A stretch of DNA of 64,000 nt from Flavisolibacter longurius (GTDB lineage Bacteria > Bacteroidota > Bacteroidia > Chitinophagales > Chitinophagaceae). The stretch spans positions 62,001 through 126,000 of the forward strand of contig JACJGO010000006.1 of the NCBI GenBank assembly GCA_014163555.1, given 5' to 3'. Shown piece by piece: positions 1-9,632 of the stretch. A program made the translations under genes and the position numbers. The notes beneath the pieces are model-generated. The model searched no databases, was not told the DNA's origin, and saw only the letters and a program-made list of their open reading frames with translations. Numbering within the stretch: the first letter of the stretch is position 1; each line of letters begins with the position of its first letter.

Positions 1-1
1 T

Positions 2-2719
2 TTGCTGAATCAAACACCAACGTCTGATGTTTATGTGCATACTGGCGTTGTGACAAACCTGAGTGGCGGTGCATGGCGATATGTAAAGTTTAACGCCAAC
101 TTCAACCAACCGAATGCACCCCTGCAAGCAACCTATCTGGGGAATAATAAGTGGAAATTTACCATTACTGGAAGCTTACGGGATTATTATGGGGTGCCGG
201 CCGGCGAAACAATTCAAAAGGTTGCCATTCTGTTCCGTAATGGTAGCGGAACAAAAAAACAAGCTAACATCGATGGCAGTGATATGTACATACCTGTTTA
301 TCCTGCTACAGGATTTGCGGTGCGATTAACGCAACCGGCCACCCAGCCGAAACTGGTTCCTGTACCAGAGCCGCAGACTTGGTCAATCGGTTCTGCCATT
401 ACCGTTTCGGCCGACGCCAGCAAGGCATCCGCCATGAAGCTATACCACAATGGTGCTGTCATTGCCACCTCCGGCGGTAATGTAACCACGCTTTCAGGCA
501 ACACCACCATAACCGCAGCCGGCAACCAGCAGATTGTAGCTGAGGCCACCGAAGGAAGTACCACTACCTATGATACCATCACCGTTTTTGTAGCAGGAGC
601 AACCCCGGTGGCAGCCTTGCCTGCCGGTGTAAAGGATGGCATCAACTATTTGCCCGGCAACACTTCGGTCACCCTGGTACTTCGGGCGCCGGGAAAAAGC
701 ACGGTCACGGTCATAGGCGATTTTAACGACTGGATGCAAACAACAGCATCGGTTATGAACCGAACACCGGATGGCAAGTTTTTCTGGCTGACCATTAACG
801 GGCTGACAGCAGGCACCAAGTATGGCTACCAGTACCTGGTGGATGGTAACATCCGCGTTCCCGATCCTTATGCCGAAAAAATCCTGGATCCTTTCAATGA
901 TCAATATATTCAGGCTTCTACTTATCCTTCCCTGAAGCCATATCCTGCCGGGAAAACGACCGGAATGGTGGGGGTGCTGCAAACAGCCCAGCCGGCGTAT
1001 AACTGGTCGGTAACAAACTTCAGCCGCCCTGATAAAAGAGGGCTGGTGATTTATGAATTGTTGTTACGCGATTTCCTCGCCGCCCACGACTGGAAAACTT
1101 TGAAGGATACTTTAAGCTATTTAAAGCGTCTTGGTGTGAATGCCATTGAGGTAATGCCTTTTAATGAGTTTGAAGGCAACATCAGCTGGGGCTACAATGG
1201 CTACCAGTATTTTGCGCCGGATAAATATTACGGGCCGAAAAATACCATCAAAGAATTTGTAGATGCCTGCCACCAGAACGGCATTGCCGTCATCATGGAC
1301 ATTGTGCTGAACCATACCTACGGTCCTTCGCCCCTGAAAGACCTGTATGGCCTCGCGAATAATCCCTGGTACAATCCTACGGCGCCGCATGCCGCCATTA
1401 ATTTTGGCGATGACTTTAACCACGAAAGCACCGATACAAAAGACTTTTTTACCCGTGTATTGCAACACTGGCTTACCGAGTACAAGATCGATGGCTACCG
1501 TGTGGACTTTTCCAAAGGACTTACCCAAAAAGTTACTACCAGTGATGCGCTGATGTCAGCCTACGATGCGAGCCGCATTGCCATCCTGAAAAATTATTAC
1601 AATGTGGCGCAGGCAGCGTCTCCCAATGCTTATGTTATCCTGGAACATTTTGCCGACAATACGGAAGAAAAAGAACTGGCTGACGCCGGCATGCTACTCT
1701 GGTCCAATGTATGGACAAAATACCAGGAGGCCTCCATGGGTCACCTGGGAAATTCCAATTTCCAGGATGTCATCTATTCCGTTCGTACCTGGACACAGCC
1801 ACATCTCGTCGGTTTTATGGAAAGCCACGATGAAGAACGCATCACGTATAAAAACATCCGGTACGGCAATTCGAACGCATCCTACAACGTCAGGGATACG
1901 GCAACAGCCCTGCAACGCATGTCGCTGAACGCTGCTTTTTTACTGACCATTCCAGGTCCGAAAATGATCTGGCAGTTTGGGGAACTGGGATATGATATTT
2001 CGCGGTGCTACCTGTCGACCAATGGCGAAGAAGGCAACTGCAACACCAAGACCGATACCAAGCCTATTCGCTGGGATTACCAGAATGAAATGCGTCGCCG
2101 GCAGGTGTTTGACACCTACAGCCAATTGAATAAGCTGCGGTTTCACCCCTGGTATACCGGTGCTTTTCAATCAGGTACTGTAGAGCGTAGCCTCGATGGG
2201 GCTTTTAAATGGATAAAGGTTACAACCGCTAACGATACCGCCGACCTGGTGGTGATTGGCAATTTTGACGTGGTGCCCCGAACGGGCCAGGTTACCTTCC
2301 CTGTAGCCGGCACCTGGTACGACTACTTCGGCAATTTTATTCATTCGGCCACCGGGGCGGCGCAAAGCTTCACACTGCAGCCCGGCGAATTTCATGTTTA
2401 TGTCAACCGCAACGTCAACAGTGTAACGGCAACGCCGGTGGGCAATGTGCCCTGGAACGGTACCCGCTTTGTAGCCGGCCTGTTTCCGAATCCTGTACAA
2501 TCCGGCTTTACGCTGGACCTGGCGCTGCCGCAAAGCGGTAACCTGAACGCGGTTTTATACAACAGCGTGGGGCAAGTGGTAGGAACTCTGTACAACGGAT
2601 TTCTGCCAAGAGGCGAGCGGCAGTTGCCGCTGTCACGCCCTGCCGTACCGGCCGGAACCTATTTTCTGAAGCTGCAACTCAAAAACGAAATTCAAACAAT
2701 TCCTCTTACCCTTCAATAA
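2..2719 (+). CDS. Secreted GH13 alpha-amylase with T9SS sorting domain (5' end outside window)
   Basis: The reading frame is open from the window edge, so the true start and signal peptide lie upstream. Residue numbers count from the first visible codon. An N-terminal beta-rich region (about 1-200) precedes a CBM48-like domain (about 210-300) and a GH13 catalytic barrel (about 340-720). The catalytic triad is visible: nucleophile D502 in GYRVDFSKG, acid/base E548 in VILEHF, and D610 in ESHDEER. The last 80 residues carry FPNPVQSGF and a GTYFLKL motif typical of type A T9SS sorting domains, so the enzyme is probably exported across the outer membrane and anchored at the surface. It lies just upstream of a regulator and a SusCD pair and probably hydrolyses starch-like alpha-glucans for uptake by them. 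Exact substrate and bond specificity cannot be read from the sequence. Confidence 0.92.
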   Translation: MLNQTPTSDVYVHTGVVTNLSGGAWRYVKFNANFNQPNAPLQATYLGNNKWKFTITGSLRDYYGVPAGETIQKVAILFRNGSGTKKQANIDGSDMYIPVYPATGFAVRLTQPATQPKLVPVPEPQTWSIGSAITVSADASKASAMKLYHNGAVIATSGGNVTTLSGNTTITAAGNQQIVAEATEGSTTTYDTITVFVAGATPVAALPAGVKDGINYLPGNTSVTLVLRAPGKSTVTVIGDFNDWMQTTASVMNRTPDGKFFWLTINGLTAGTKYGYQYLVDGNIRVPDPYAEKILDPFNDQYIQASTYPSLKPYPAGKTTGMVGVLQTAQPAYNWSVTNFSRPDKRGLVIYELLLRDFLAAHDWKTLKDTLSYLKRLGVNAIEVMPFNEFEGNISWGYNGYQYFAPDKYYGPKNTIKEFVDACHQNGIAVIMDIVLNHTYGPSPLKDLYGLANNPWYNPTAPHAAINFGDDFNHESTDTKDFFTRVLQHWLTEYKIDGYRVDFSKGLTQKVTTSDALMSAYDASRIAILKNYYNVAQAASPNAYVILEHFADNTEEKELADAGMLLWSNVWTKYQEASMGHLGNSNFQDVIYSVRTWTQPHLVGFMESHDEERITYKNIRYGNSNASYNVRDTATALQRMSLNAAFLLTIPGPKMIWQFGELGYDISRCYLSTNGEEGNCNTKTDTKPIRWDYQNEMRRRQVFDTYSQLNKLRFHPWYTGAFQSGTVERSLDGAFKWIKVTTANDTADLVVIGNFDVVPRTGQVTFPVAGTWYDYFGNFIHSATGAAQSFTLQPGEFHVYVNRNVNSVTATPVGNVPWNGTRFVAGLFPNPVQSGFTLDLALPQSGNLNAVLYNSVGQVVGTLYNGFLPRGERQLPLSRPAVPAGTYFLKLQLKNEIQTIPLTLQ

Positions 2720-2725
2720 CTGCAA

Positions 2726-3457
2726 ATGACCAAACTAAAAACGGCTGCGCTGGAGAAGAGCAGCCATCTTGAATACTTCAATATTGCGGTGTCGGTGGAC
2801 TGTGTAATTTTTGGTTATGCCGATAAAGCGCTGAAAGTGCTGCTGATCAAATCCGACCTGGAAGAATTTGCCGGTATGTATTCCCTGTTGGGAGACTTGG
2901 TTCGTCCCGACGAAGATTTGGACGAAGCCTCGTACCGGGTGCTGAAAGACCGTACTGGCCTGGATGATGTGTACCTGGAGCAGGTGCATACGTTTGGTAA
3001 ATTAAATCGTCACCCTTCCGGCCGCGTTATTACCACAGCCTATTATTCGCTGGTCAACAAAAAGAACAACGGCCTGCAGCTGCCCAATCACGAAGTGGGC
3101 TGGCACAATGTGGATACCATAACGGAGCTGGCCTTTGATCACCGGCAAATCCTGGATACCTGCCTGCAACGCCTCCGCGAAAAAGTGATGGAGCAACCCA
3201 TAGTTTTCAATCTACTTCCGGAAAAGTTTTCACTGCGGGAGTTACAGGATCTGTATGAAGCCATCCTGGGTGTGGAACTGGACCGGCGCAATTTCCGAAA
3301 ACGCATTGTACTAAAGGACTGGCTGGTTGATCTGAACGAAATGGAAGTGGACGTACCACACCGCCCGGGAAAACTCTACAAGCTCCGACCCGTGTTAAAG
3401 CAAAACCGTTACCTGGCGCTAAAGCCTGAACAACAAAAATCACCTTCTTTACTCTAG
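2726..3457 (+). CDS. Nudix-fold transcriptional regulator (NrtR/AraR-like) with winged-helix DNA-binding domain
   Basis: A 243-residue protein with an N-terminal Nudix-like domain (about 18-150) and a C-terminal NrtR-type winged helix (about 155-240, LRELQDLYEAIL...RRNFRKRI). The Nudix box is degenerate: where the catalytic motif needs RExxEE, this protein has RVLKDR. It therefore probably binds a sugar-derived or nucleotide ligand without hydrolysing it, as described for NrtR and AraR relatives in Bacteroidetes. It starts 6 bp after the amylase stop and is followed by the SusC gene, so it is the likely local regulator of the glycan locus in place of a SusR or hybrid two-component system. The ligand and operator are unknown. 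Confidence 0.85.
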   Translation: MTKLKTAALEKSSHLEYFNIAVSVDCVIFGYADKALKVLLIKSDLEEFAGMYSLLGDLVRPDEDLDEASYRVLKDRTGLDDVYLEQVHTFGKLNRHPSGRVITTAYYSLVNKKNNGLQLPNHEVGWHNVDTITELAFDHRQILDTCLQRLREKVMEQPIVFNLLPEKFSLRELQDLYEAILGVELDRRNFRKRIVLKDWLVDLNEMEVDVPHRPGKLYKLRPVLKQNRYLALKPEQQKSPSLL

Positions 3458-3600
3458 TCAAGAATCAACTGATTTCGAAGGCATTTCGTCGAAAAAGAGC
3501 GCAAACATTTTCACGGATGTTAAAAAAAACCTATCATTGTGTGCTCAATACACATTTATTACGACTGCGTTACTTCTTTAAATTTTAATATTGATTGCTT

Positions 3601-6573
3601 ATGTATCTGAGAAAGTTACTCCATGCGATTGGCTTGCCATTGCTGCTTCTTTTTTCCTTTGTGGCCACTGCGCAAGACAGAGTTGTTAGTGGGCAGGTTA
3701 CCGATACAGCCGGAAGAGGGCTTTCCGGGGCTTCGGTAACGGTAAAAGGACAAACAACCCGGGGAACCACCACGGATGCCAGTGGCGCTTTTTCCCTGGC
3801 AGTACCGGCCGCGGCCAATACGCTAATCATTAGCTCCGTTGGTTTTCAGCTCCAGGAAGTTGACATTACCGGGCGCACATCCGTCACCGTTAGTTTGCAA
3901 ACGGCCGCCGGTAACCTGAATGAAATTGTGGTAACCGGTTATGGTACCACCCGCCGGAGAGATGTTACCGGCTCTATTGCCAAAATCAATGAACGTGACC
4001 TGAACCAAGGCCCTATCACCAACCCGCTGCAGCAAATTGCAGGACGGGCTGCCGGTGTTACCATCAACCAGGCCGGTAGTGAGCCCGGTGTGGCGCCCAG
4101 CATCCGGATTCGTGGTATTACCTCTTTGGGTGGTGGAAACGATCCGCTGGTAGTAGTAGATGGTATCCAGGGTAATTTGGACCTGCTGAACCAGGTTCCC
4201 CCAAGTGAAATTGAGTCTGTGGACATCTTAAAAGATGCTTCGGCAACCGCTATCTACGGTTCCCGTGGTGCTGCGGGTGTGGTATTGGTAACCACCAAAA
4301 GAGCCCGTACCGGAAGAACCATTTTGGAATACACCGGGACTGCAGCCATTGAAACCATTGCCAAAAACTTCGAAATGCTGACAGCTGAAGAGTGGAGAGC
4401 CGAAGCCCAGCGCCGTGGTATTACCGGTGCTGACTACGGCGGCAATACCAATTGGTTTGATCTGATTTCAAGAAACGGCTATACGCAAAACCATAACATT
4501 GCTTTTGGCGGTGGTACTTCTGACTTCAGCTACCGGGCATCGGCAACCGCTATTCTGCAGGAAGGTCTGTTGATCAATTCCGGACTGCGCAACTTTATCG
4601 GCCGTTTTCAGGGAACACAAAAAGCCCTTGACAACCGCCTGAACATGACCTTCAACCTGAACACAGCAACCCAAACCAATAAGTGGAATGGCCCCGGAAA
4701 CATTGGTGGTGCTCTGCAAAGAAGACCTACTGATCCGGTTTACTTCAAGAATGCAGCCGGGCAAGACAGCTCATACTTTATTGACCCCAATGCTTTTGCG
4801 TACGTAAACCCATATGCCCGTTCCAAGGAAATGATCGACGGCACAGAATCCAATACGCTGTTTGGTAGCCTCCGTGCCGACCTGGAAGTTGTTCGTGGCT
4901 TAACAGCCGGTTTCTTTGGTTCCTGGCGCCGGGTGAATACGCTGTATGGTTCCTATGCTTCGCCGGCTACTACTCGGGAAGATGCCCGCAACTTCCGTGG
5001 TATTGCGCAGCGAAATACCAACACTACCAATGAGCGCCTGATGGACCTGAGCCTGAATTATAAAAAGTCGGCCAATGGCCATAACCTGGATGCCATTGTA
5101 GTTTACGAATGGCAGAAAGCAATCTATGAAGGTTTTGCTGCGCAGGGCAGAGGCTTCCTGAACGACCTGCTTACCTTCAATGCCTTACAGTCTTCTGATA
5201 TCAGCCTGGCACAAAATGGCGACGTCTCTTCTTATAAGAATGACAGAACGATTGTTTCGTTCCTAGGTCGGGTAAACTACAACTTCCTGAACCGCTATTT
5301 CGTAACGGCTTCTTTCCGCAGAGACGGATCCTCTGTATTTGGCGCCAACCACAAGTGGGGTAATTTCCCGGCCGTATCATTGGCCTGGCGTATTGCTGGC
5401 GAGAGTTTCATGCAGGATATCCGGTTCTTTAACGACCTGAAACTTCGTGTTGGTTACGGTGTTACCGGAAACCAGCAAGGTCTGGGACCATTGAACTCTG
5501 TACGTTTGGTGAATCCGAATGGTACTACCTTCTTTGGCGGACAGCTGATTCCTGATTTTGCCATCAGCCAGAACGAAAACCGTGACCTGCGCTGGGAAAC
5601 CCGTGAAATGGCTAACATTGGATTGGACTTTGCCATCCTGCGTAACAAGTTGACGGGTACAATCGATTATTACAACGGTAAAACAGAAGACCTTCTCTTC
5701 GACTATACCGTACCGCAACCACCTTATCCGTTTGGAACCATCAAGGCCAACGTTGGTACACTTCGTAATGAAGGTGTCGAACTGACCCTGAATTATAACC
5801 TCGTACAACGCAGAGATTTCACCGTTACGCTTTCGGGCAACTTCACCCGCAACACCAACCGTGTGCTGGAATTAAGTGGTTCGCTGAACGGCGTTCCTCT
5901 GAATACCGATACTGTACGCTGGGGTGCTGGTGGTACCACCGGTGTGGCGTCAACCAACAACGGTATTTCTTTCCTGATCCGGAATTACCCGATCGGAACG
6001 TTCTTCCTCTTCAAGCACGGAGGTGTTGATGCCAACGGCAACCAGTTGATTGAAGACCTGAACAAGAATGGTAAGATTGATGATAACGACCGCAGCCCCG
6101 ATCGTTATATCGCTGGTAATGCCTTGCCGAAATTCACTTATGCTTTCACACCATCGGTAACCTACAAAAACTTTGACCTGAACATGGTGTGGAGAGGATC
6201 GTACGGCAATAAGATTTACAATGCAAGACGGGCAACGCTGAGTGCACTGGCGCAGTTCGGTCAGCAGAATGTATTGCGTGATGCACTGGAGACCAATATC
6301 AGCAACATTGATTATGCTTCTGATTACTGGCTGGAAGACGGCTCGTTTGTACGTCTGGATAATATGACCCTGGGCTATCGCATTCCGCTCAACAGCAAAT
6401 TCATCAGTTCCATTCGCACCTCGCTGACCGGCACCAACCTTCTGGTCATTACGGATTACAAAGGCATCGATCCGGAACTGCGTACCGACGGCGGTAATGG
6501 ATTTGGTATCGACGGGGGAATTTATCCCCGCACCAGAGGGATTGCTTTAGGACTCAACATCATCTTTAAATAA
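3601..6573 (+). CDS. SusC/RagA-family TonB-linked outer membrane transporter
   Basis: A 990-residue protein. The ATG at 3601 gives a clean signal peptide ending near FVATAQ; a TTG two codons upstream (3595) is possible but less likely. A carboxypeptidase-regulatory-like domain (about 25-110, VSGQVTDTAGRGLSGASVTV) is followed by a TonB plug (about 115-225, with VVTGYGTTRRRDVTGSI and SIRIRGITSLGGGNDPLVVVDG) and a long beta-barrel ending in aromatic GLNIIFK. It forms the outer membrane import channel for oligosaccharides and is energised by TonB-ExbBD. Its SusD partner starts 19 bp after its stop. A 143-bp gap separates it from the regulator, so it may have its own promoter. Confidence 0.96.
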   Translation: MYLRKLLHAIGLPLLLLFSFVATAQDRVVSGQVTDTAGRGLSGASVTVKGQTTRGTTTDASGAFSLAVPAAANTLIISSVGFQLQEVDITGRTSVTVSLQTAAGNLNEIVVTGYGTTRRRDVTGSIAKINERDLNQGPITNPLQQIAGRAAGVTINQAGSEPGVAPSIRIRGITSLGGGNDPLVVVDGIQGNLDLLNQVPPSEIESVDILKDASATAIYGSRGAAGVVLVTTKRARTGRTILEYTGTAAIETIAKNFEMLTAEEWRAEAQRRGITGADYGGNTNWFDLISRNGYTQNHNIAFGGGTSDFSYRASATAILQEGLLINSGLRNFIGRFQGTQKALDNRLNMTFNLNTATQTNKWNGPGNIGGALQRRPTDPVYFKNAAGQDSSYFIDPNAFAYVNPYARSKEMIDGTESNTLFGSLRADLEVVRGLTAGFFGSWRRVNTLYGSYASPATTREDARNFRGIAQRNTNTTNERLMDLSLNYKKSANGHNLDAIVVYEWQKAIYEGFAAQGRGFLNDLLTFNALQSSDISLAQNGDVSSYKNDRTIVSFLGRVNYNFLNRYFVTASFRRDGSSVFGANHKWGNFPAVSLAWRIAGESFMQDIRFFNDLKLRVGYGVTGNQQGLGPLNSVRLVNPNGTTFFGGQLIPDFAISQNENRDLRWETREMANIGLDFAILRNKLTGTIDYYNGKTEDLLFDYTVPQPPYPFGTIKANVGTLRNEGVELTLNYNLVQRRDFTVTLSGNFTRNTNRVLELSGSLNGVPLNTDTVRWGAGGTTGVASTNNGISFLIRNYPIGTFFLFKHGGVDANGNQLIEDLNKNGKIDDNDRSPDRYIAGNALPKFTYAFTPSVTYKNFDLNMVWRGSYGNKIYNARRATLSALAQFGQQNVLRDALETNISNIDYASDYWLEDGSFVRLDNMTLGYRIPLNSKFISSIRTSLTGTNLLVITDYKGIDPELRTDGGNGFGIDGGIYPRTRGIALGLNIIFK

Positions 6574-6592
6574 ACTACTTATCGTGTTTAAT

Positions 6593-8056
6593 ATGAAAAA
6601 GCTTGCTTATTTATTTTCTATAACGGCCATGCTTGCCCTCAGCTGCACCAAGCTGGATGAGGGTATATACGACAAGCAGGTGGCCGATGCATTTTATGCC
6701 ACGCCTGCAGGTATCAATGCCACGCTGGCCAATATTTATAACGAGATCCGTGGCGACTGGAACGGAAAGGGTTATGCCGGTGGTGACCGTGGCTGGTACG
6801 ACCTGAACGAAACCAGCACCGACGAAATGATGATCCCGACACGGTCGGATGGTGCCTGGTCGGATAACGGCATCTGGCGCCAGATGTACCTGCACCAATG
6901 GACAGCCTCGCAGGAGTTTATGAACAACACCTGGAACTGGCTGTACCGCAGTGTTTTTAAATCCAACCTGGCGGTGGACCTGCTAACCAATGCCAATGCC
7001 GAGCCGTCCAAAATTGCAGAAGCAAGAGTAGCCCGTGCGTTCTTTTACTGGATGCTGATGGATGGCTGGGGAAGCGTTCCGTTTTATACCGAAAACAACC
7101 TCACCATCGACAAGATTCCGCAAGCTTCCCGCCAGCAAATCTTCGACTTTGTTGTAAAAGAGCTGACAGAGAATGTCGATAAATTATCTCCAAAAAAAGG
7201 TGGCGAATTTTACGGCCGATTTAATAAGTGGGCGGGTTATACTCTGCTGGCAAAAGTGTACCTGAATGCAGAAGTGTACACCGGAACACCCAAGTGGAAT
7301 GAAGCGCTTGCTGCCTGCGATAAAATCATCAACGAAGGTGGTTTCAGCCTGCAGCCGACAGCAACCTATTTCTCCATGTTCCGCGATGGGGCAGCAGCTT
7401 CTCCTGAAGTTATTTTTTCCATTTATGTGGATGGTTCCAAGGCCCCCCGCAATATCATTGGCATTCGCAGCCTGCATGGTCCGCATGGCAATGCAGCTGT
7501 GGGTGTAAGTACCTGGAACGGTGCTACAGCGCACCAGGAATTTGTAAACAAATACGAAGACAGCGATATCCGCAAACAGCAATGGGCTGTGGGTCCTCAG
7601 CCGGGTGGCGTGAACTACCAGTTGAACATTAGTTCTATTACATCGGCAGGAATTGAAGAAGGAGCCCGTAACACGAAATTTTTTCCGGTGGCGCCGCTCG
7701 ATGGTAACACGGCTTCCAATGATTTCCCGGTATATCGTTATGCCGATGTGCTGCTGATGAAAGCTGAAGCACTTCGCCGGACCAATGCCACCGGCGCCAA
7801 AGCCCTAGTTGATCAGGTAAGGGTTCGGGCAGGTTTGGCTCCGCTGGGTGGAGAACCAACATTAATGGATATTTATAACGAAAGAGGCCGTGAGCTGGCA
7901 TGGGAAGGTCATCGCCGCATCGACATGATCCGCTTTGGTACGTTCTTACAGCCGCACGACTTTAAAGGACAGAGCAACAATCGTTATCTAATGTTCCCCA
8001 TTCCCGGGCCGGCACTGGCTGCCAACCCGAATCTGAAACAAACACCTGGTTATTAA
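6593..8056 (+). CDS. SusD/RagB-family surface glycan-binding lipoprotein
   Basis: A 487-residue protein. The ATG at 6593 (MKKLAYLFS) gives a lipoprotein signal with Cys in the lipobox LALSC; a GTG three codons upstream is in frame but less fitting. The N-terminal SusD-like domain (about 20-210) contains TPR-like helices, and the C-terminal RagB/SusD signature includes FPVYRYADVLLMKAEALRR and ELAWEGHRRIDMIRFG. The protein caps the SusC barrel and delivers bound oligosaccharide to it. It lies between SusC and the SusE/F-like lipoprotein in a tight same-strand row, so the three are probably co-transcribed. Confidence 0.95.
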   Translation: MKKLAYLFSITAMLALSCTKLDEGIYDKQVADAFYATPAGINATLANIYNEIRGDWNGKGYAGGDRGWYDLNETSTDEMMIPTRSDGAWSDNGIWRQMYLHQWTASQEFMNNTWNWLYRSVFKSNLAVDLLTNANAEPSKIAEARVARAFFYWMLMDGWGSVPFYTENNLTIDKIPQASRQQIFDFVVKELTENVDKLSPKKGGEFYGRFNKWAGYTLLAKVYLNAEVYTGTPKWNEALAACDKIINEGGFSLQPTATYFSMFRDGAAASPEVIFSIYVDGSKAPRNIIGIRSLHGPHGNAAVGVSTWNGATAHQEFVNKYEDSDIRKQQWAVGPQPGGVNYQLNISSITSAGIEEGARNTKFFPVAPLDGNTASNDFPVYRYADVLLMKAEALRRTNATGAKALVDQVRVRAGLAPLGGEPTLMDIYNERGRELAWEGHRRIDMIRFGTFLQPHDFKGQSNNRYLMFPIPGPALAANPNLKQTPGY

Positions 8057-8074
8057 TATTAAATGCTTGCAGAA

Positions 8075-9544
8075 ATGAAACGCATATTGAAACTGACTAC
8101 TCTTTTCGGCCTTTTGCTGGCCGTGGCTTTTGTAAGCTGTAAAAAGAGCGATACGTTAGAACCCACTATCGAGGGGCTGGCCATTGATGATTACGACATC
8201 ATTCAGCTTACCAACGATAACCCGGATGTTCCGGTGTATATCGCTTATTCCGACGACCGCTCCATCGACAGCGTAGACATCAGCATCAGGCCTATGAACG
8301 GCACGACATCAGTGGCCCGGAACGTTATTCGCAATTTTATTCACAGCTCTACCGGCCGTACGCTGGTAAAAACACCGTTCCCGTTTCCGGGGGCTGGTGG
8401 CCCTACCGGTGTGTACACCATCGAATACAGCATCACGGATCGGTCCGGGAAAAAGACCACAAAGGCCTACAACGTTAATATCCTGAACAACAAAACGCAG
8501 CAGCTTTGCACTTTCCCTGCCATGAACCTGCCGGCTGGCAAGAATGTGTGGATCCGTGTGACCTCTACACAGCCGATTGCAGCCAATGAGAACATTTATG
8601 TTACCGGGAGCTTTGAAGAAGCCAATGGTGGTGCTGGCAACTGGACGGGCGGGAACGTAAATACGTTTAAGTTAAACCGCGTCGGCAACAGCAACCAGTG
8701 TTTTTACATTGCATTGAACCTGGATAATTCCCAGGAATTCAAATTCACACTGGGTACTTGGGACAAGGAAGCCTTGGGCAATACTGGTCAGACGCCTTCG
8801 AACGCAAAATGGAATGGCCAAAGCACCCAGGATATAACCATCTATAACTGGAAAGGCAAACCGGTGGTGAACCAGACCATTCCGCAAGTGCTGCCTTCGG
8901 AAGGGATCAATACCGGCCAGGTGTCAATTATTGCGGATGTGGCCAGCACAGATGACAATATCAAATATTATCTCGTTCCAAAAGGCGGCGATATCAACGA
9001 CAAATCAAGACCCATGTACCGTGTGATGAATGGAACCGCTGCTACTACAAGAGTAATTGGTTCTGTTCCCAAAAGCACAACTACCGAATACATTGTAGTA
9101 CGCAATAACAACGGTACAACCCGAAAAGGTGTCAACGCCTGGGGTTTTGAAGTGGCTACAAAATGGGATGGTGTTACCAACCCTGTAAGCACCAGCACTC
9201 CCTTCTTTGAAGGCGATGCCGGAATACAGGCTGCACCGCAAACACTTTATATTGTTGGCGATGCTACACCCAATGAATGGAACAATCCGTCTACACCGTT
9301 TCCATCACAAACCTTCACCCGTACGGCTCCCGGTAAATTTGAGATTGCTTCTCTGGCCCTCAAATCCGGTAAGTCCTACCTGTTGCTGCCCGTTGCAGGC
9401 CAATGGGGCAAGTATGGCGGTAATGGAAAGTTGAGTGGAGACTTGGTTGTAGAAGGTCCGAACATTCCATCTCCGGATGCAGATGGCAATTACAAAATCA
9501 ACGTGGACTTTACCACCGGAAAATACACGCTGACCAAGCTATAA
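8075..9544 (+). CDS. SusE/SusF-family surface glycan-binding lipoprotein
   Basis: The chosen ATG (8075) starts MKRILKLTTLFGLL with a lipobox ending VSCKKSD; an ATG four codons upstream (8063) is also possible. The protein has 489 residues. N-terminal Ig-like sequence is followed by repeated SusE/SusF-type starch-binding modules: one around residues 155-260 (NIYVTGSFEEANGGAGNW) and one at the C-terminus from about 395 (LYIVGDATPNEWNNP). It is expected to sit on the outer leaflet and hold alpha-glucan near SusCD. It closes the susCDE operon, as a strong hairpin terminator follows. Ligand specificity is inferred from family and the neighbouring GH13 enzyme. Confidence 0.85.
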   Translation: MKRILKLTTLFGLLLAVAFVSCKKSDTLEPTIEGLAIDDYDIIQLTNDNPDVPVYIAYSDDRSIDSVDISIRPMNGTTSVARNVIRNFIHSSTGRTLVKTPFPFPGAGGPTGVYTIEYSITDRSGKKTTKAYNVNILNNKTQQLCTFPAMNLPAGKNVWIRVTSTQPIAANENIYVTGSFEEANGGAGNWTGGNVNTFKLNRVGNSNQCFYIALNLDNSQEFKFTLGTWDKEALGNTGQTPSNAKWNGQSTQDITIYNWKGKPVVNQTIPQVLPSEGINTGQVSIIADVASTDDNIKYYLVPKGGDINDKSRPMYRVMNGTAATTRVIGSVPKSTTTEYIVVRNNNGTTRKGVNAWGFEVATKWDGVTNPVSTSTPFFEGDAGIQAAPQTLYIVGDATPNEWNNPSTPFPSQTFTRTAPGKFEIASLALKSGKSYLLLPVAGQWGKYGGNGKLSGDLVVEGPNIPSPDADGNYKINVDFTTGKYTLTKL

Positions 9545-9569
9545 CGCTTGCATCGTTAGCGTTTTCATT

Positions 9570-9607
9570 AACTTAGGCCATTCATCTCGAATGGCCTAAG
9601 TTGTTTT
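9570..9607 (+). terminator. Rho-independent terminator after the susCDE genes
   Basis: A perfect 14-bp stem (AACTTAGGCCATTC with its complement) encloses a 5-nt loop and is followed by GTTTTA. It ends the operon 25 bp after the SusE/F stop. The T-tract is short but the stem is strong. Confidence 0.85.
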
Positions 9608-9632
9608 ATGCCATCTTCCAAAAACTGAACCG

